DNA from: JAIRTY01 sp050257395
GTDB taxonomy: Bacteria; Actinomycetota; Actinomycetes; Streptosporangiales; Streptosporangiaceae
Length of the DNA: 39,328 nt
Direction: 5' to 3'
Assembly: GCA_050257395.1 (NCBI GenBank)
Contig: JBLMWU010000283.1
Span: forward strand, 1 to 39,328
Shown here: positions 27,896 to 35,821 of the stretch, one piece after another
How positions within the stretch are numbered: the stretch's first letter is position 1
Layout: the number at the start of each line of letters is the position of its first letter
The notes under the pieces: generated by a model
Databases searched by the model: none
What the model saw: only the letters and a program-made list of their open reading frames with translations
Told to the model about the DNA's origin: nothing
Made by a program: the position numbers and the translations under genes

Positions 27896-30396
27896 CGGCC
27901 GGGCCTTCCCGGCCGCCCGCCGCCGGAACCGCCCTTCCCGCCGGAACCGCCCGTGCCGCCGGAACCGCCCGCCAGGCCCGCCCGGCGCAGGGCGTCCGCC
28001 ATCGCGCCGCCACCCTGCTCCCTGCCCTCGTCCCTGCCGCCGTCACGGCCCCCGGCCCGGCTTCCTCCGCGCCCCCGGTCACGGCCGCGCTCATCCCGCC
28101 GCCCGCCGCGCTCGCCCCCGCCGCCACGCTCGCCGCCACCCTCGCGCCCGCCGCGCTCACCGCCCGCACCAGCGCCGCGGCTGGCCGCCCCACCGGCAGC
28201 AGAGTCCGGCTCGTCGTCCAGCCGCATGCTGAGCGAGATCCGCTTGCGGCCCGGGTCCACGCCGAGCACTTTGACCTTCACGACGTCGCCGGGCTTGGCG
28301 ACCGCCCGGGGGTCGGAGACGAAGCTGCGGGACATGGCGGACACGTGCACCAGCCCGTCCTGGTGCACCCCGATGTCCACGAATGCGCCGAACGCCGCCA
28401 CGTTGGTGACCACGCCTTCCAGCACCATGCCGGGCGCCAGGTCCGCCAGCGTCTCCACGCCCTCGCGGAAGGCCGCGGTGACGAACGCGGGCCGCGGGTC
28501 GCGGCCCGGCTTCTCCAGCTCGGCGAGGATGTCGGTGACGGTCGGCACCCCGAACCGCTCGTCGGTGAAGTCCTGCGGCCGCAGCGCCCGCAGCACCGCG
28601 GTGTTGCCGATCAGCCCGGGCATGCCGGCCCCGGTGGCCTGCAGGATCCGGCGGACCACCGGATAGGACTCGGGGTGCACGCTGGAGGCGTCCAGCGGGT
28701 CGTCGCCGCCGGGGATGCGCAGGAAGCCCGCGCACTGCTCGAACGCCTTGGGCCCGAGCCGGGGCACCGCCCGCAGCGCCTGCCGGGTCCGGAACGGCCC
28801 GGCATCGTCCCGGTGCGCCACGATCGCGCTGGCCAGCCCCTCGCTGATGCCGGAGACCCGGGCCAGCAGCGGCGGCGAGGCCGTGTTCACGTCCACGCCG
28901 ACCGCGTTCACGCAGTCCTCCACCACCGCGTCCAGCGACCGGGACAGCTTGGCCTCGGACAGGTCGTGCTGGTACTGGCCCACCCCGATCGACTTCGGGT
29001 CGATCTTGACCAGCTCGGCGAGCGGGTCCTGCAGGCGGCGGGCGATCGACACCGCGCCGCGCAGCGACACGTCCAGGCCGGGCAGCTCCCGGGAGGCGTA
29101 CGCGGACGCCGAGTACACCGACGCACCGGCCTCCGACACCACGACCTTGGTGAGCTTCAGCTCCGGGTGCGCCTTGATCAGGTCGGCGGCCAGCCGGTCA
29201 GTCTCCCGGGACGCGGTGCCGTTGCCGATCGCGACCAGCTGGACCTTGTGCGCGGCGGCCAGCCGGGACAGCACCGCCAGCGACTCCTGCCACCGCCGGT
29301 GCGGCTCGTGCGGGTAGATCGTCTCGGTGGCCACGGCCTTGCCGGTCGCGTCCACCACCGCCACCTTCACGCCGGTCCGGAAGCCGGGGTCCAGGCCCAG
29401 CACCGGCCGGGTGCCCGCGGGCGCCGCCAGCAGCAGGTCGCGCAGGTTGGCGGCGAACACCGCGACCGCATCGTCCTCCGCCCGCTGCCACAGCCGCAAC
29501 CGCAGGTCAACCCCGAGATGAACGAGAATCCTGGTGCGCCAGGCCCAGCGGACGGTGTCGGCCAGCCAGCGGCCGGTGGCACCGCCGGCCGGGGTGATGC
29601 CGAACCGGCGGGCGATCTGCTCCTCGTAGTCGCTGAGCCCGCCGCTGGCGGGCTCGGCCACGGCGGGGTCCAGGGTGAGGTCGAGCACCTCCTCCTTCTC
29701 GCCGCGGAAGGCGGCGAGGATGCGGTGGGAGGGCAGCGAGGTGAACGCCTCCGCGAAGTCGAAGTAGCCGGCGAACTTGGCGCCCGCCTCCTCCCGGCCC
29801 TCCCGCACCCGGGAGACCAGCCGCCCCCGCGACCACATCCGCTCCCGCAGCGTGCCGATCAGGTCCGCGTCCTCCCCGAACCGCTCGGACAGGATCGCCC
29901 GGGCCCCGTCCAGCGCGGCGGGCGGGTCCGGCACGCCGTTCGTTTCGTTCACGAAATCGGCGGCTGCCGTGAGCGGATCGGGCACGCTGGCGGCGAGCAG
30001 CAGGTCCGCGAGCGGCTCCAGCCCCGCCTCCCGGGCGATCTGCGCCTTGGTGCGGCGCTTGGGCTTGTAGGGCAGGTAGATGTCCTCCAGCCGGGCCTTG
30101 GAGTCGGCGGACATGAGCCGCGCGAGCAGGGCGTCGTCGAGCTTGCCCTGGGAGCGGATGGACTCGGTGATCGCCTGCCGCCGCTCGTCGAGCTCCCGCA
30201 GGTAGCGCAGCCGCTCCTCGAGCGTGCGCAGCTGGGCGTCGTCGAGCCCGCCGGTCGCCTCCTTGCGGTAGCGGGCGATGAACGGCACGGTCGCGCCGCC
30301 GTCCAGCAGGTCGACCGCGGCCTTCACCTGCCCTTCGCCCGCGCCGAGCTCCCCGGCGATCCTGCGGTGAACCGGCATCAGGACGGGAGTTGTCAC
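27892..30396 (-). CDS. tex: Tex family RNA-binding transcription accessory protein
   Basis: Protein of 834 residues. Tex N-domain (RYRKEATGGLDDAQLRTLEE, DIYLPYKPKRRTKAQIA), YqgF-like nuclease fold (VLGLDPGFRTGVKVAVVDAT), helix-hairpin-helix pair (NTASPPLLARVSGISEGLAS) and a C-terminal S1 domain (VVTNVAAFGAFVDIGVHQDG) occur in the usual order. Tex binds nucleic acid and affects transcription and stress tolerance. After the S1 domain comes an unusual 108-residue tail (about 727-834), rich in Arg-Gly-Gly and Gly-Ser and containing MADALRRAGLAGG. The start is a GTG six codons before an ATG that has no ribosome site; AAGG lies 12-14 bases ahead of the GTG. Confidence 0.93.
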   Translation of the reverse strand: MTTPVLMPVHRRIAGELGAGEGQVKAAVDLLDGGATVPFIARYRKEATGGLDDAQLRTLEERLRYLRELDERRQAITESIRSQGKLDDALLARLMSADSKARLEDIYLPYKPKRRTKAQIAREAGLEPLADLLLAASVPDPLTAAADFVNETNGVPDPPAALDGARAILSERFGEDADLIGTLRERMWSRGRLVSRVREGREEAGAKFAGYFDFAEAFTSLPSHRILAAFRGEKEEVLDLTLDPAVAEPASGGLSDYEEQIARRFGITPAGGATGRWLADTVRWAWRTRILVHLGVDLRLRLWQRAEDDAVAVFAANLRDLLLAAPAGTRPVLGLDPGFRTGVKVAVVDATGKAVATETIYPHEPHRRWQESLAVLSRLAAAHKVQLVAIGNGTASRETDRLAADLIKAHPELKLTKVVVSEAGASVYSASAYASRELPGLDVSLRGAVSIARRLQDPLAELVKIDPKSIGVGQYQHDLSEAKLSRSLDAVVEDCVNAVGVDVNTASPPLLARVSGISEGLASAIVAHRDDAGPFRTRQALRAVPRLGPKAFEQCAGFLRIPGGDDPLDASSVHPESYPVVRRILQATGAGMPGLIGNTAVLRALRPQDFTDERFGVPTVTDILAELEKPGRDPRPAFVTAAFREGVETLADLAPGMVLEGVVTNVAAFGAFVDIGVHQDGLVHVSAMSRSFVSDPRAVAKPGDVVKVKVLGVDPGRKRISLSMRLDDEPDSAAGGAASRGAGAGGERGGREGGGERGGGGERGGRRDERGRDRGRGGSRAGGRDGGRDEGREQGGGAMADALRRAGLAGGSGGTGGSGGKGGSGGGRPGRPGR

Positions 30397-30471
30397 GTTT
30401 CTGATCTGCCTTCTCGTTTGCTGCGGTGGAACCGTTCCTGGGAGGCATTGTCCCGCGGAGGTACCATCAAG

Positions 30472-30579
30472 GCTGCACCAACGGGAGCTCGGGCAACCGG
30501 GCTGAGAGGGTGACTGGCCGCCGGCCTGCGCCACCGACCGTCTGAACCTGACCGGGTAATGCCGGCGTAGGGAGGCAGC
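30472..30579 (+). ncRNA. TPP riboswitch (THI-box) with embedded ribosome binding site
   Basis: The conserved THI-box blocks are all present in order: ACGGGAGCTCGGGCAACC, GGGCTGAGAGGGTG, GACCGTCTGAACCTGACC, GGGTAATGCCGGCGTAGGGA. A closing helix can form between GGCTGC (30471-30476) and GCAGCT (30575-30580). The final AGGGAGG is both part of the aptamer and the Shine-Dalgarno of the gene beginning at 30581, so ligand binding can hide the ribosome site directly. Expected control: low thiamine pyrophosphate permits translation, high blocks it. Confidence 0.95.
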
Positions 30580-30580
30580 T

Positions 30581-31963
30581 GTGGCAACCACGGCGCCCGC
30601 GCAGACTGGCGCGGGCAGTTTCGTCACCGTTCCCGGGGACCGCCGTTCCGAGGTCCCGCGCACGCTCGCCGAACCGGTCCCGCAGGCGCTGAGCGCGGTC
30701 GACCAGATCGGCCTGTGGGGCAATCTCGGGGTGAGCCTGCTCGGCTTCACCGGGGCCATCTTCGTCCTCCAGCCCGGCGGCGCCGGGACACCGGTCCTGT
30801 CGCTGGCCGCGGGCCTGACCGCGATCGTGGTGGGCACTGTTCTCGGCACGCTCCCGGTGGCGCTGTCCGCACTGCCGGGGACGCGCACCGGCGCGCCGGC
30901 CATGGTATTGCTCCGTGGCCTGTTCGGCGCCCGGCTGTCGTACCTGCCGACCGTGCTGAACATCCTGCAGTGCCTCGGCTGGGGCGTGTTCGAGCTGGTC
31001 ACGATCGCCACCGCCGCGCACACGGTCGCGCCGGCGCTGCCCAGGTGGGCGTACGTGATCATCGCAGGGGCGGCGACGGCGGCGCTCACCATCCGGCCGC
31101 TGGGCGCGATCCGGGTGCTGCGCAAGTACGTGACCGGCGCCGTGCTGGCCGTGCTGGTCTACCTGTTCGTCTCGCTGCTGCTGCACCCGCTGCCCGCCCT
31201 CAGCCACGGGACCTGGTCGGGCTTCTGGCCGGCCACCGACACCGTGGTGGCCGTGGCCATCTCCTGGGCGCCGCTGGCGGCCGACTACACCCGGCACTCC
31301 CGCTCGGGCCGGGCCACGGTGACCGGCACGATGGTGGGCTACAGCGTCACCCAGATCCTCTGCTACGTGATCGGGATGCTGGCCATCCTGACCGTGGCCC
31401 GCAATCCGGCCAGCATCTTCGGCGCGTTCATCGCGCTGCCCGTGGGCGCGCTCGGCTTCGGCATCCTCGCGCTGCGTGAACTCGACCAGTCGTTCGCCAA
31501 CGTCTACTCCACCGCCGCGTCCACCCAGAACCTGCGGCCGCTGTGGGACCGGCGGGTGCTCGCGATCGCCATCTCAGTGGTCACCACCGTCGGTGCGCTG
31601 GCGCTGAACATCGCCGACTACGAGAACTTCCTGACCCTGCTCGGCTCGGTGTTCGTGCCGTTGTCGGCCGTGCTGATCATCGATTTCTTCGTGCTCGCCC
31701 GCGGCAGCTGGAACCTGTCACAGCGGGCCCCGTCCCGCTGGCTGATGCTGCTGCCGTGGGCGGCGGGCTTCATCACCTACCAGCTCATCAATCCCGGCTA
31801 TGTGACCTGGTGGGCGGCGGCCTGGGGCTGGGTGGCGGCCCGGATCGGCTTCACCCCGGCCGGCTGGATGTCGGCGTCGATCCTGTCGTTCGCGGTGGCG
31901 GCCGCGGCGACCGGGCTCACCGGGCTGACACGCCGGGCCTGGTCAGGGGTTGCTAATGCGTGA
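30581..31963 (+). CDS. cytX: NCS1-family transporter, CytX-like (hydroxymethylpyrimidine/thiamine precursor uptake)
   Basis: Membrane protein of 460 residues with about twelve hydrophobic segments. GFTGAIFVLQPG, MVLLRGLFGARLSYLPTVLN, LQCLGWGVFELVTI and AISWAPLAADYTRHSR follow the NCS1 nucleobase-cation-symporter pattern. Members placed behind TPP riboswitches are named CytX and are thought to import hydroxymethylpyrimidine for thiamine synthesis. The riboswitch here, ending next to the GTG start, strongly supports that assignment over cytosine or allantoin uptake. No thiamine biosynthetic genes are in the window. The next gene starts 27 bp after the stop and may be co-transcribed. Confidence 0.9.
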   Translation: MATTAPAQTGAGSFVTVPGDRRSEVPRTLAEPVPQALSAVDQIGLWGNLGVSLLGFTGAIFVLQPGGAGTPVLSLAAGLTAIVVGTVLGTLPVALSALPGTRTGAPAMVLLRGLFGARLSYLPTVLNILQCLGWGVFELVTIATAAHTVAPALPRWAYVIIAGAATAALTIRPLGAIRVLRKYVTGAVLAVLVYLFVSLLLHPLPALSHGTWSGFWPATDTVVAVAISWAPLAADYTRHSRSGRATVTGTMVGYSVTQILCYVIGMLAILTVARNPASIFGAFIALPVGALGFGILALRELDQSFANVYSTAASTQNLRPLWDRRVLAIAISVVTTVGALALNIADYENFLTLLGSVFVPLSAVLIIDFFVLARGSWNLSQRAPSRWLMLLPWAAGFITYQLINPGYVTWWAAAWGWVAARIGFTPAGWMSASILSFAVAAAATGLTGLTRRAWSGVANA

Positions 31964-31990
31964 TGGACGGCGAATCGTTACGGTGTCGGG

Positions 31991-34093
31991 ATGGACACCG
32001 GGAATCTCTCCGATCAGCAGCCACGCGGCAGCGTCGCCGACCCTGAGGCACCAGGCCCCGCCAGCGTGCAGGTGCCGGCTCAGCGGCAGGAACAGGCGGA
32101 AAAACCCCAGGACCAACCCAGACGGCAGCAGTTCAAGCTGGCTTTCGCCAGCTTTCTCATGCTCTTCGTGGAACTGGCCCTTATCAGGTGGGTCACGGCT
32201 AACAACGTCTACGTCACCAACGCCACCAACTTCGTCCTGCTGGCCAGCTTCCTCGGGATCGGCATCGGCTTCCTGAACGCCCGCTCCAGCCGCGACTACC
32301 TGCGCTGGACGCCGGTGGTGCTGCTGGCGCTGGTGGGTTTCGTGCTTGCCTTCCCCGTCATCCTCAGCTCCCTGTCCGGGCCGCATCCGCTGCAGGGCCT
32401 GGAAGGCACGCCCGCGCTGCCCAAGCCGGTCAGCCTCGGCGTCGTCTTCCTGCTCACCGCCGGGGTGATGGCCGGCATCGGCCAGGGCGTGGCCCGGCTG
32501 TTCGTGACGTTCCGGCCGCTGAGCGCCTACCGGCTGGACATCCTCGGCAGCATCGCCGGGATCGCGGTCTTCTCCGTGCTCTCCTTCCTCGACCAGCCGC
32601 CCTTCACCTGGAGCGTGATCGCGATCGGCTGCCTGCTCGCGCTGATGCTGCCGCGGCTGCGCTGGTGGCAGATCGGCGCGGGCGCGATCATCGTCGCGCT
32701 GCTGGGCGTGGAGTCGTTCGTGCCGAACCAGATGTGGTCGCCGTATAACAAGCTGTCCATCATCCAGAACCACCGCAGCCACACCATCCAGGTGTCGGCC
32801 AACAACATCCCCTACCAGACCGCCCGGCCGCTGACCGTGATGCACAAGAAGCAGCCGTTCTACTTCTTCCCGTACCGGCACGTATCCCGGGCCAGCCTCG
32901 GCAACGTGCTGGTGATCGGCGCGGGCAACGGCAACGACGTGGCGGTGGCCCTGGCCCAGGGCGCCAGGCACGTGGACGCGGTGGAGATCGACCCCTTGCT
33001 GCTGCACCGGATCGGCAGGCAGCACCCCAACCACCCCTACAGCAACCCGCGGGTCACCCAGCACGTCGGTGACGGCCGGGCGTACCTGCAGAACACCACC
33101 GCGCACTACAACCTCATCGTGCTGGCGCTGCCGGACTCGCTGACCGCCCTGGCCGGGCAGTCCGCCGTCCGGCTGGAGAGCTACCTGCTGACCCAGCAGT
33201 CGCTGGCGGCGGCCAAGGCGCACCTGGCGCCCGGCGGCACGTTCACCATGTACAACTACTACGCGCCGTACCTGCTGAACCGGTACGCCACCACCGTCCG
33301 CACGGTCTTCCACCAGTCGCCGTGCGTGGAACTGGCCCGCCACCTCGGCGGGCGGCAGATGGGCGTGCTCACCGTCCATCCCGGCGGCACGGTGCCGAAC
33401 TGCTCCCGCGTCTGGCACGGCTCCTACGTCGCCCCCGCCACCGACGACCACCCGTTCCCCTACCTGCCCAACCCCGGCGTGCCCACCTCCTACCTGGTGA
33501 TGCTCGGGCTCATCCTGCTCGGCTCGCTGATCCTGGTGCGCGCGGGCGGCGGCCCGCTGCGGCCGATGCAGTCCTACCTGGACCTGGCGTTCATGGGCGC
33601 GGCGTTCATGCTGCTGGAGACCAAGAACATCGTGCAGTTCGCGCTGCTGTTCGGGACCACCTGGCTGGTGAACTCGCTGGTCTTCGCCGGCGTGCTGGTC
33701 GCGGTCTACCTGGCGGTGGAGACAGCGAACCATCTGCGGCTGCCGCGGCCCGCGGTGCTGTACGCGGCGCTGATCGCCGCGCTGGCGCTGGCCTGGCTGG
33801 TGCCGCAGGAGTCGCTGCTGGCGCTGCCGGTGATCCCGCGCTTCCTGGCCGGCTGCGCGCTCGCGTTCGCCCCCGTCTACCTGGCGAACCTGATCTTCGC
33901 GCAGCGGTTCTCCGGGGTGGAGACGGCCGGGGCGGCGTTCGCCGCGAACCTGCTCGGCGCCATGGTCGGCGGCACCCTGGAGTACATCTCGCTGGCCACC
34001 GGCTACCACATCCTGCTCATCCTCACCGGTGTCCTCTACGCGCTGGCGTTCGCGGTCGGGCTGCGCCGCCGGCCCGCGCTCAGCACGGCCTGA
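31991..34093 (+). CDS. Membrane protein with spermidine-synthase-like SAM-binding domain
   Basis: Protein of 700 residues. About seven N-terminal membrane segments (48-245) precede a soluble Rossmann domain (about 250-475), and another group of membrane segments follows (about 485-695). The soluble part has the SAM/dcSAM motif VLVIGAGNGNDVAVALAQGA (306-325) and VDAVEIDP (328-335), then VGDGRAYLQ, as in polyamine aminopropyltransferases. The gate-loop Asp-Asp motif of true spermidine synthases is not seen (LALPDSLTAL is there). Membrane-embedded relatives of this kind are widespread but of unknown function. An acidic/Gln-rich 45-residue tail leads. No ribosome site is clear; TACGGT ends six bases before the ATG, so leaderless expression is possible. 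Confidence 0.75.
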   Translation: MDTGNLSDQQPRGSVADPEAPGPASVQVPAQRQEQAEKPQDQPRRQQFKLAFASFLMLFVELALIRWVTANNVYVTNATNFVLLASFLGIGIGFLNARSSRDYLRWTPVVLLALVGFVLAFPVILSSLSGPHPLQGLEGTPALPKPVSLGVVFLLTAGVMAGIGQGVARLFVTFRPLSAYRLDILGSIAGIAVFSVLSFLDQPPFTWSVIAIGCLLALMLPRLRWWQIGAGAIIVALLGVESFVPNQMWSPYNKLSIIQNHRSHTIQVSANNIPYQTARPLTVMHKKQPFYFFPYRHVSRASLGNVLVIGAGNGNDVAVALAQGARHVDAVEIDPLLLHRIGRQHPNHPYSNPRVTQHVGDGRAYLQNTTAHYNLIVLALPDSLTALAGQSAVRLESYLLTQQSLAAAKAHLAPGGTFTMYNYYAPYLLNRYATTVRTVFHQSPCVELARHLGGRQMGVLTVHPGGTVPNCSRVWHGSYVAPATDDHPFPYLPNPGVPTSYLVMLGLILLGSLILVRAGGGPLRPMQSYLDLAFMGAAFMLLETKNIVQFALLFGTTWLVNSLVFAGVLVAVYLAVETANHLRLPRPAVLYAALIAALALAWLVPQESLLALPVIPRFLAGCALAFAPVYLANLIFAQRFSGVETAGAAFAANLLGAMVGGTLEYISLATGYHILLILTGVLYALAFAVGLRRRPALSTA

Positions 34094-34101
34094 CCAGGCA
34101 G

Positions 34102-34136
34102 GGTGCTGGCTGCCCGGGCCCCGGGCCGCCAGCACC
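34102..34136. terminator. Strong bidirectional hairpin
   Basis: GGTGCTGGC (34102-34110) pairs perfectly with GCCAGCACC (34128-34136), and an inner GCCCGG/CCGGGC stem extends it to about 15 bp with a three-base loop. It lies between the membrane protein gene (plus strand) and the opposing small membrane protein gene. It can end transcripts from both sides. Confidence 0.75.
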
Positions 34137-34152
34137 GCCAGCTTGCCGGCGC

Positions 34153-34488
34153 TCAGGCGACCCGGCGCAGGTGCCCGGTCTTCTCCATGGTGACGGCCTG
34201 GTCGGTGACCTTGCGGGTGACGCCGCGGAAGACGCCGAGGACCTCACGGAAGAAGTAGCCCATCCCCGCGATCATCAGGCCGGTGACGGTCACCCCGATG
34301 GCGGCGTTGCGGACGCCGATCCCCCACGCGGCGAACAGGTTGAGGTTGATCAGCCAGGCTGCGCCAACCCCCAGTGCCACCAGCATGAACGCCCAGGCCT
34401 CCGCGGCCAGGGACAGGTAGCGGTTCGCGATCCCGGCAACTCCCAGCACCGCCAGGCCGAGGAGTGCCATCAGGCCGAAGACGTACAT
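34153..34488 (-). CDS. Small membrane protein of unknown function
   Basis: Protein of 111 residues with three to four hydrophobic segments (1-22, 28-50, about 60-80): MYVFGLMALLGLAVLGVAGI, AWAFMLVALGVGAAWLIN and AIGVTVTGLMIAGMGYF. The C-terminal quarter (FREVLGVFRGVTRKVTDQAV) is a basic amphipathic stretch that would lie on the cytoplasmic side. Not assigned to a known family. GAAGG precedes the ATG by eight bases. It faces the spermidine-synthase-like gene and lies about 130 bp upstream of the DUF7455 gene end on the same strand. Confidence 0.75.
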   Translation of the reverse strand: MYVFGLMALLGLAVLGVAGIANRYLSLAAEAWAFMLVALGVGAAWLINLNLFAAWGIGVRNAAIGVTVTGLMIAGMGYFFREVLGVFRGVTRKVTDQAVTMEKTGHLRRVA

Positions 34489-34618
34489 GATCTGCCTTCT
34501 TTCGCCTCGTCACTCATTCCCACTTCAACGCTTTCACCAGCACTGATGCGGTCTCAGGGGCCAAGGTCGCGCGGCCAGGGACGAAAGCCCCATGCGCCCC
34601 GCGGCAGCGGGCGGACGG

Positions 34619-34936
34619 TCACGCGCTGGCCAGCAGCCAGCTTTCCGGGGTCAGCGGCAGGCCGTTGCTGTCGAAGGCGAGCGCGCCGGCCCGGGCCAGG
34701 CCGTCTTCGGCGGCCCGGTAATGGTGACCGCAGAGCAGCAGGTCGGTGGCGTGCGGCCGGGCGGCGGTGGGCGGCAGGATGACGGCGATCGCGGGCCGCG
34801 CCGAACAGCAGCAGGCACGGTCGGCGACCCGGAGTGACCGGCGCCAGTCGACCTCGCGGTCGGCGGGCGCTGGGGAGGTGTGGCCGGGCTGTGGCTCCGG
34901 CCAGGCGGCGTCGGTGCGCGAGGTCAGCGGAAACAT
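34619..34936 (-). CDS. DUF7455-like small protein with Cys/His motif
   Basis: Protein of 105 residues. The core (about 38-90) VADRACCCSARPAIAV, then HATDLLLCGHHYRAAEDGL, has the ADRC-CxxC...LxLCxHH pattern of the actinobacterial DUF7455 family, which suggests a small zinc-binding fold. The first two-thirds of the N-terminus are Pro-rich and disordered. No function is known. Start MFPLTS lacks a ribosome site, so the true start may be later. Not clearly linked to its neighbours. Confidence 0.65.
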   Translation of the reverse strand: MFPLTSRTDAAWPEPQPGHTSPAPADREVDWRRSLRVADRACCCSARPAIAVILPPTAARPHATDLLLCGHHYRAAEDGLARAGALAFDSNGLPLTPESWLLASA

Positions 34937-35096
34937 GTCCAGAGCGTGTCACCCGGCGGCGGCCGCGCTCAGGGGCCTCCCGCCCCGCCCTGCGGGCCGA
35001 ACGGCCCGGCTGGCGCGGGACCCTGAGCGGGAGCCGGACATTCCGCCAGCGGCGGCACGGTCAGCGCAGTGATCCGGATGCCGGGCCGGGCCGGGG

Positions 35097-35705
35097 TCAG
35101 CGCTGCCGGCTCCACTGCGGGCCGGTCGCCTTCCAGTCGGCGTCCCAGGCGGCCAGCCGCTGCCGGTCGAGCAGCCGGCGGGTCAGCGTCCCGGCGCAGA
35201 CGAGCACGATGCCCAGCACCAGCGGTGCCACCACGGCGGCCAGCGTGGCCTGGCTGATCACCTGGTCCCGCCGCAGCGGGGCGGGCAGCTCGTGCCCGGC
35301 GCGGTCCGTCCAGATGGTCACCGTGCTGCCCCGGTGCATGCCCACGGGCGCGTCGACCTGGCCGACGTGCACCGTGCCGTCCGGCGCGGTCCACCGGGCC
35401 TTCACCACCGTCTCGGTCCAGGCGTACGCCTGGTAGGCGGCGTCGGCCTGCAGCACCGCGGCGACCTGGTAGCGGGGCGTGTGCCGGGCCTGGTCGGCCC
35501 GGGCGCTTGCGCCCGACGCCCACTGCCAGGCGAACAGCCCCACCAGCGGGGCGCCGATGAGGAAGAGGACGAGCAGGCAGGCCACGGTGGCCGCTTCGAG
35601 CCGGTCACTGGCCCGCCGCAGCGGATTGTGATCCGGCCACAGCCCGCGGATCACGGTGCGGACCCGCCGCGGCCGGGGCGCCCGGTCAGATTTCTTCCCG
35701 CTCAT
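35097..35705 (-). CDS. Rv1733c-family membrane protein
   Basis: Protein of 202 residues. RGLWPDHNPLRRASDRLEAA is the hallmark N-terminus of actinobacterial Rv1733c-like proteins, followed by a transmembrane helix (VACLLVLFLIGAPLVGLFAW, about 41-60), an extracytoplasmic domain (about 65-145: WTAPDGTVHVGQVDAPVGMH, GSTVTIWTDRAGHEL) and a second helix (about 152-172). Both ends are basic and cytoplasmic. The homologous Mycobacterium tuberculosis protein is a dormancy-associated membrane protein, but its biochemical role is unknown. It starts 116 bp after the end of the rhamnulokinase gene on the same strand. Confidence 0.88.
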   Translation of the reverse strand: MSGKKSDRAPRPRRVRTVIRGLWPDHNPLRRASDRLEAATVACLLVLFLIGAPLVGLFAWQWASGASARADQARHTPRYQVAAVLQADAAYQAYAWTETVVKARWTAPDGTVHVGQVDAPVGMHRGSTVTIWTDRAGHELPAPLRRDQVISQATLAAVVAPLVLGIVLVCAGTLTRRLLDRQRLAAWDADWKATGPQWSRQR

Positions 35706-35821
35706 ATCACGAGGGTCACGCCGCGGCCAGGCCCGCGCGCAGAGGCGATCTTCCCTGCTGGCCAGGACTTTCGGGCTCCCGCTGGCGGCCAGCCGGCCCG
35801 GGCCTTGCGGCCTCGCCGGGC

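Noticed and set aside
27892..31125. A 1077-residue version of Tex extending through the riboswitch region
   Set aside because: The extra N-terminal part runs antisense to the TPP riboswitch and cytX and has no Tex similarity.
30399..34503. Shared 13-base sequence TGATCTGCCTTCT upstream of tex and of the small membrane protein gene
   Set aside because: It mainly reflects a common GAAGG ribosome site with neighbouring bases. One pair of copies is not enough to call a regulatory motif.
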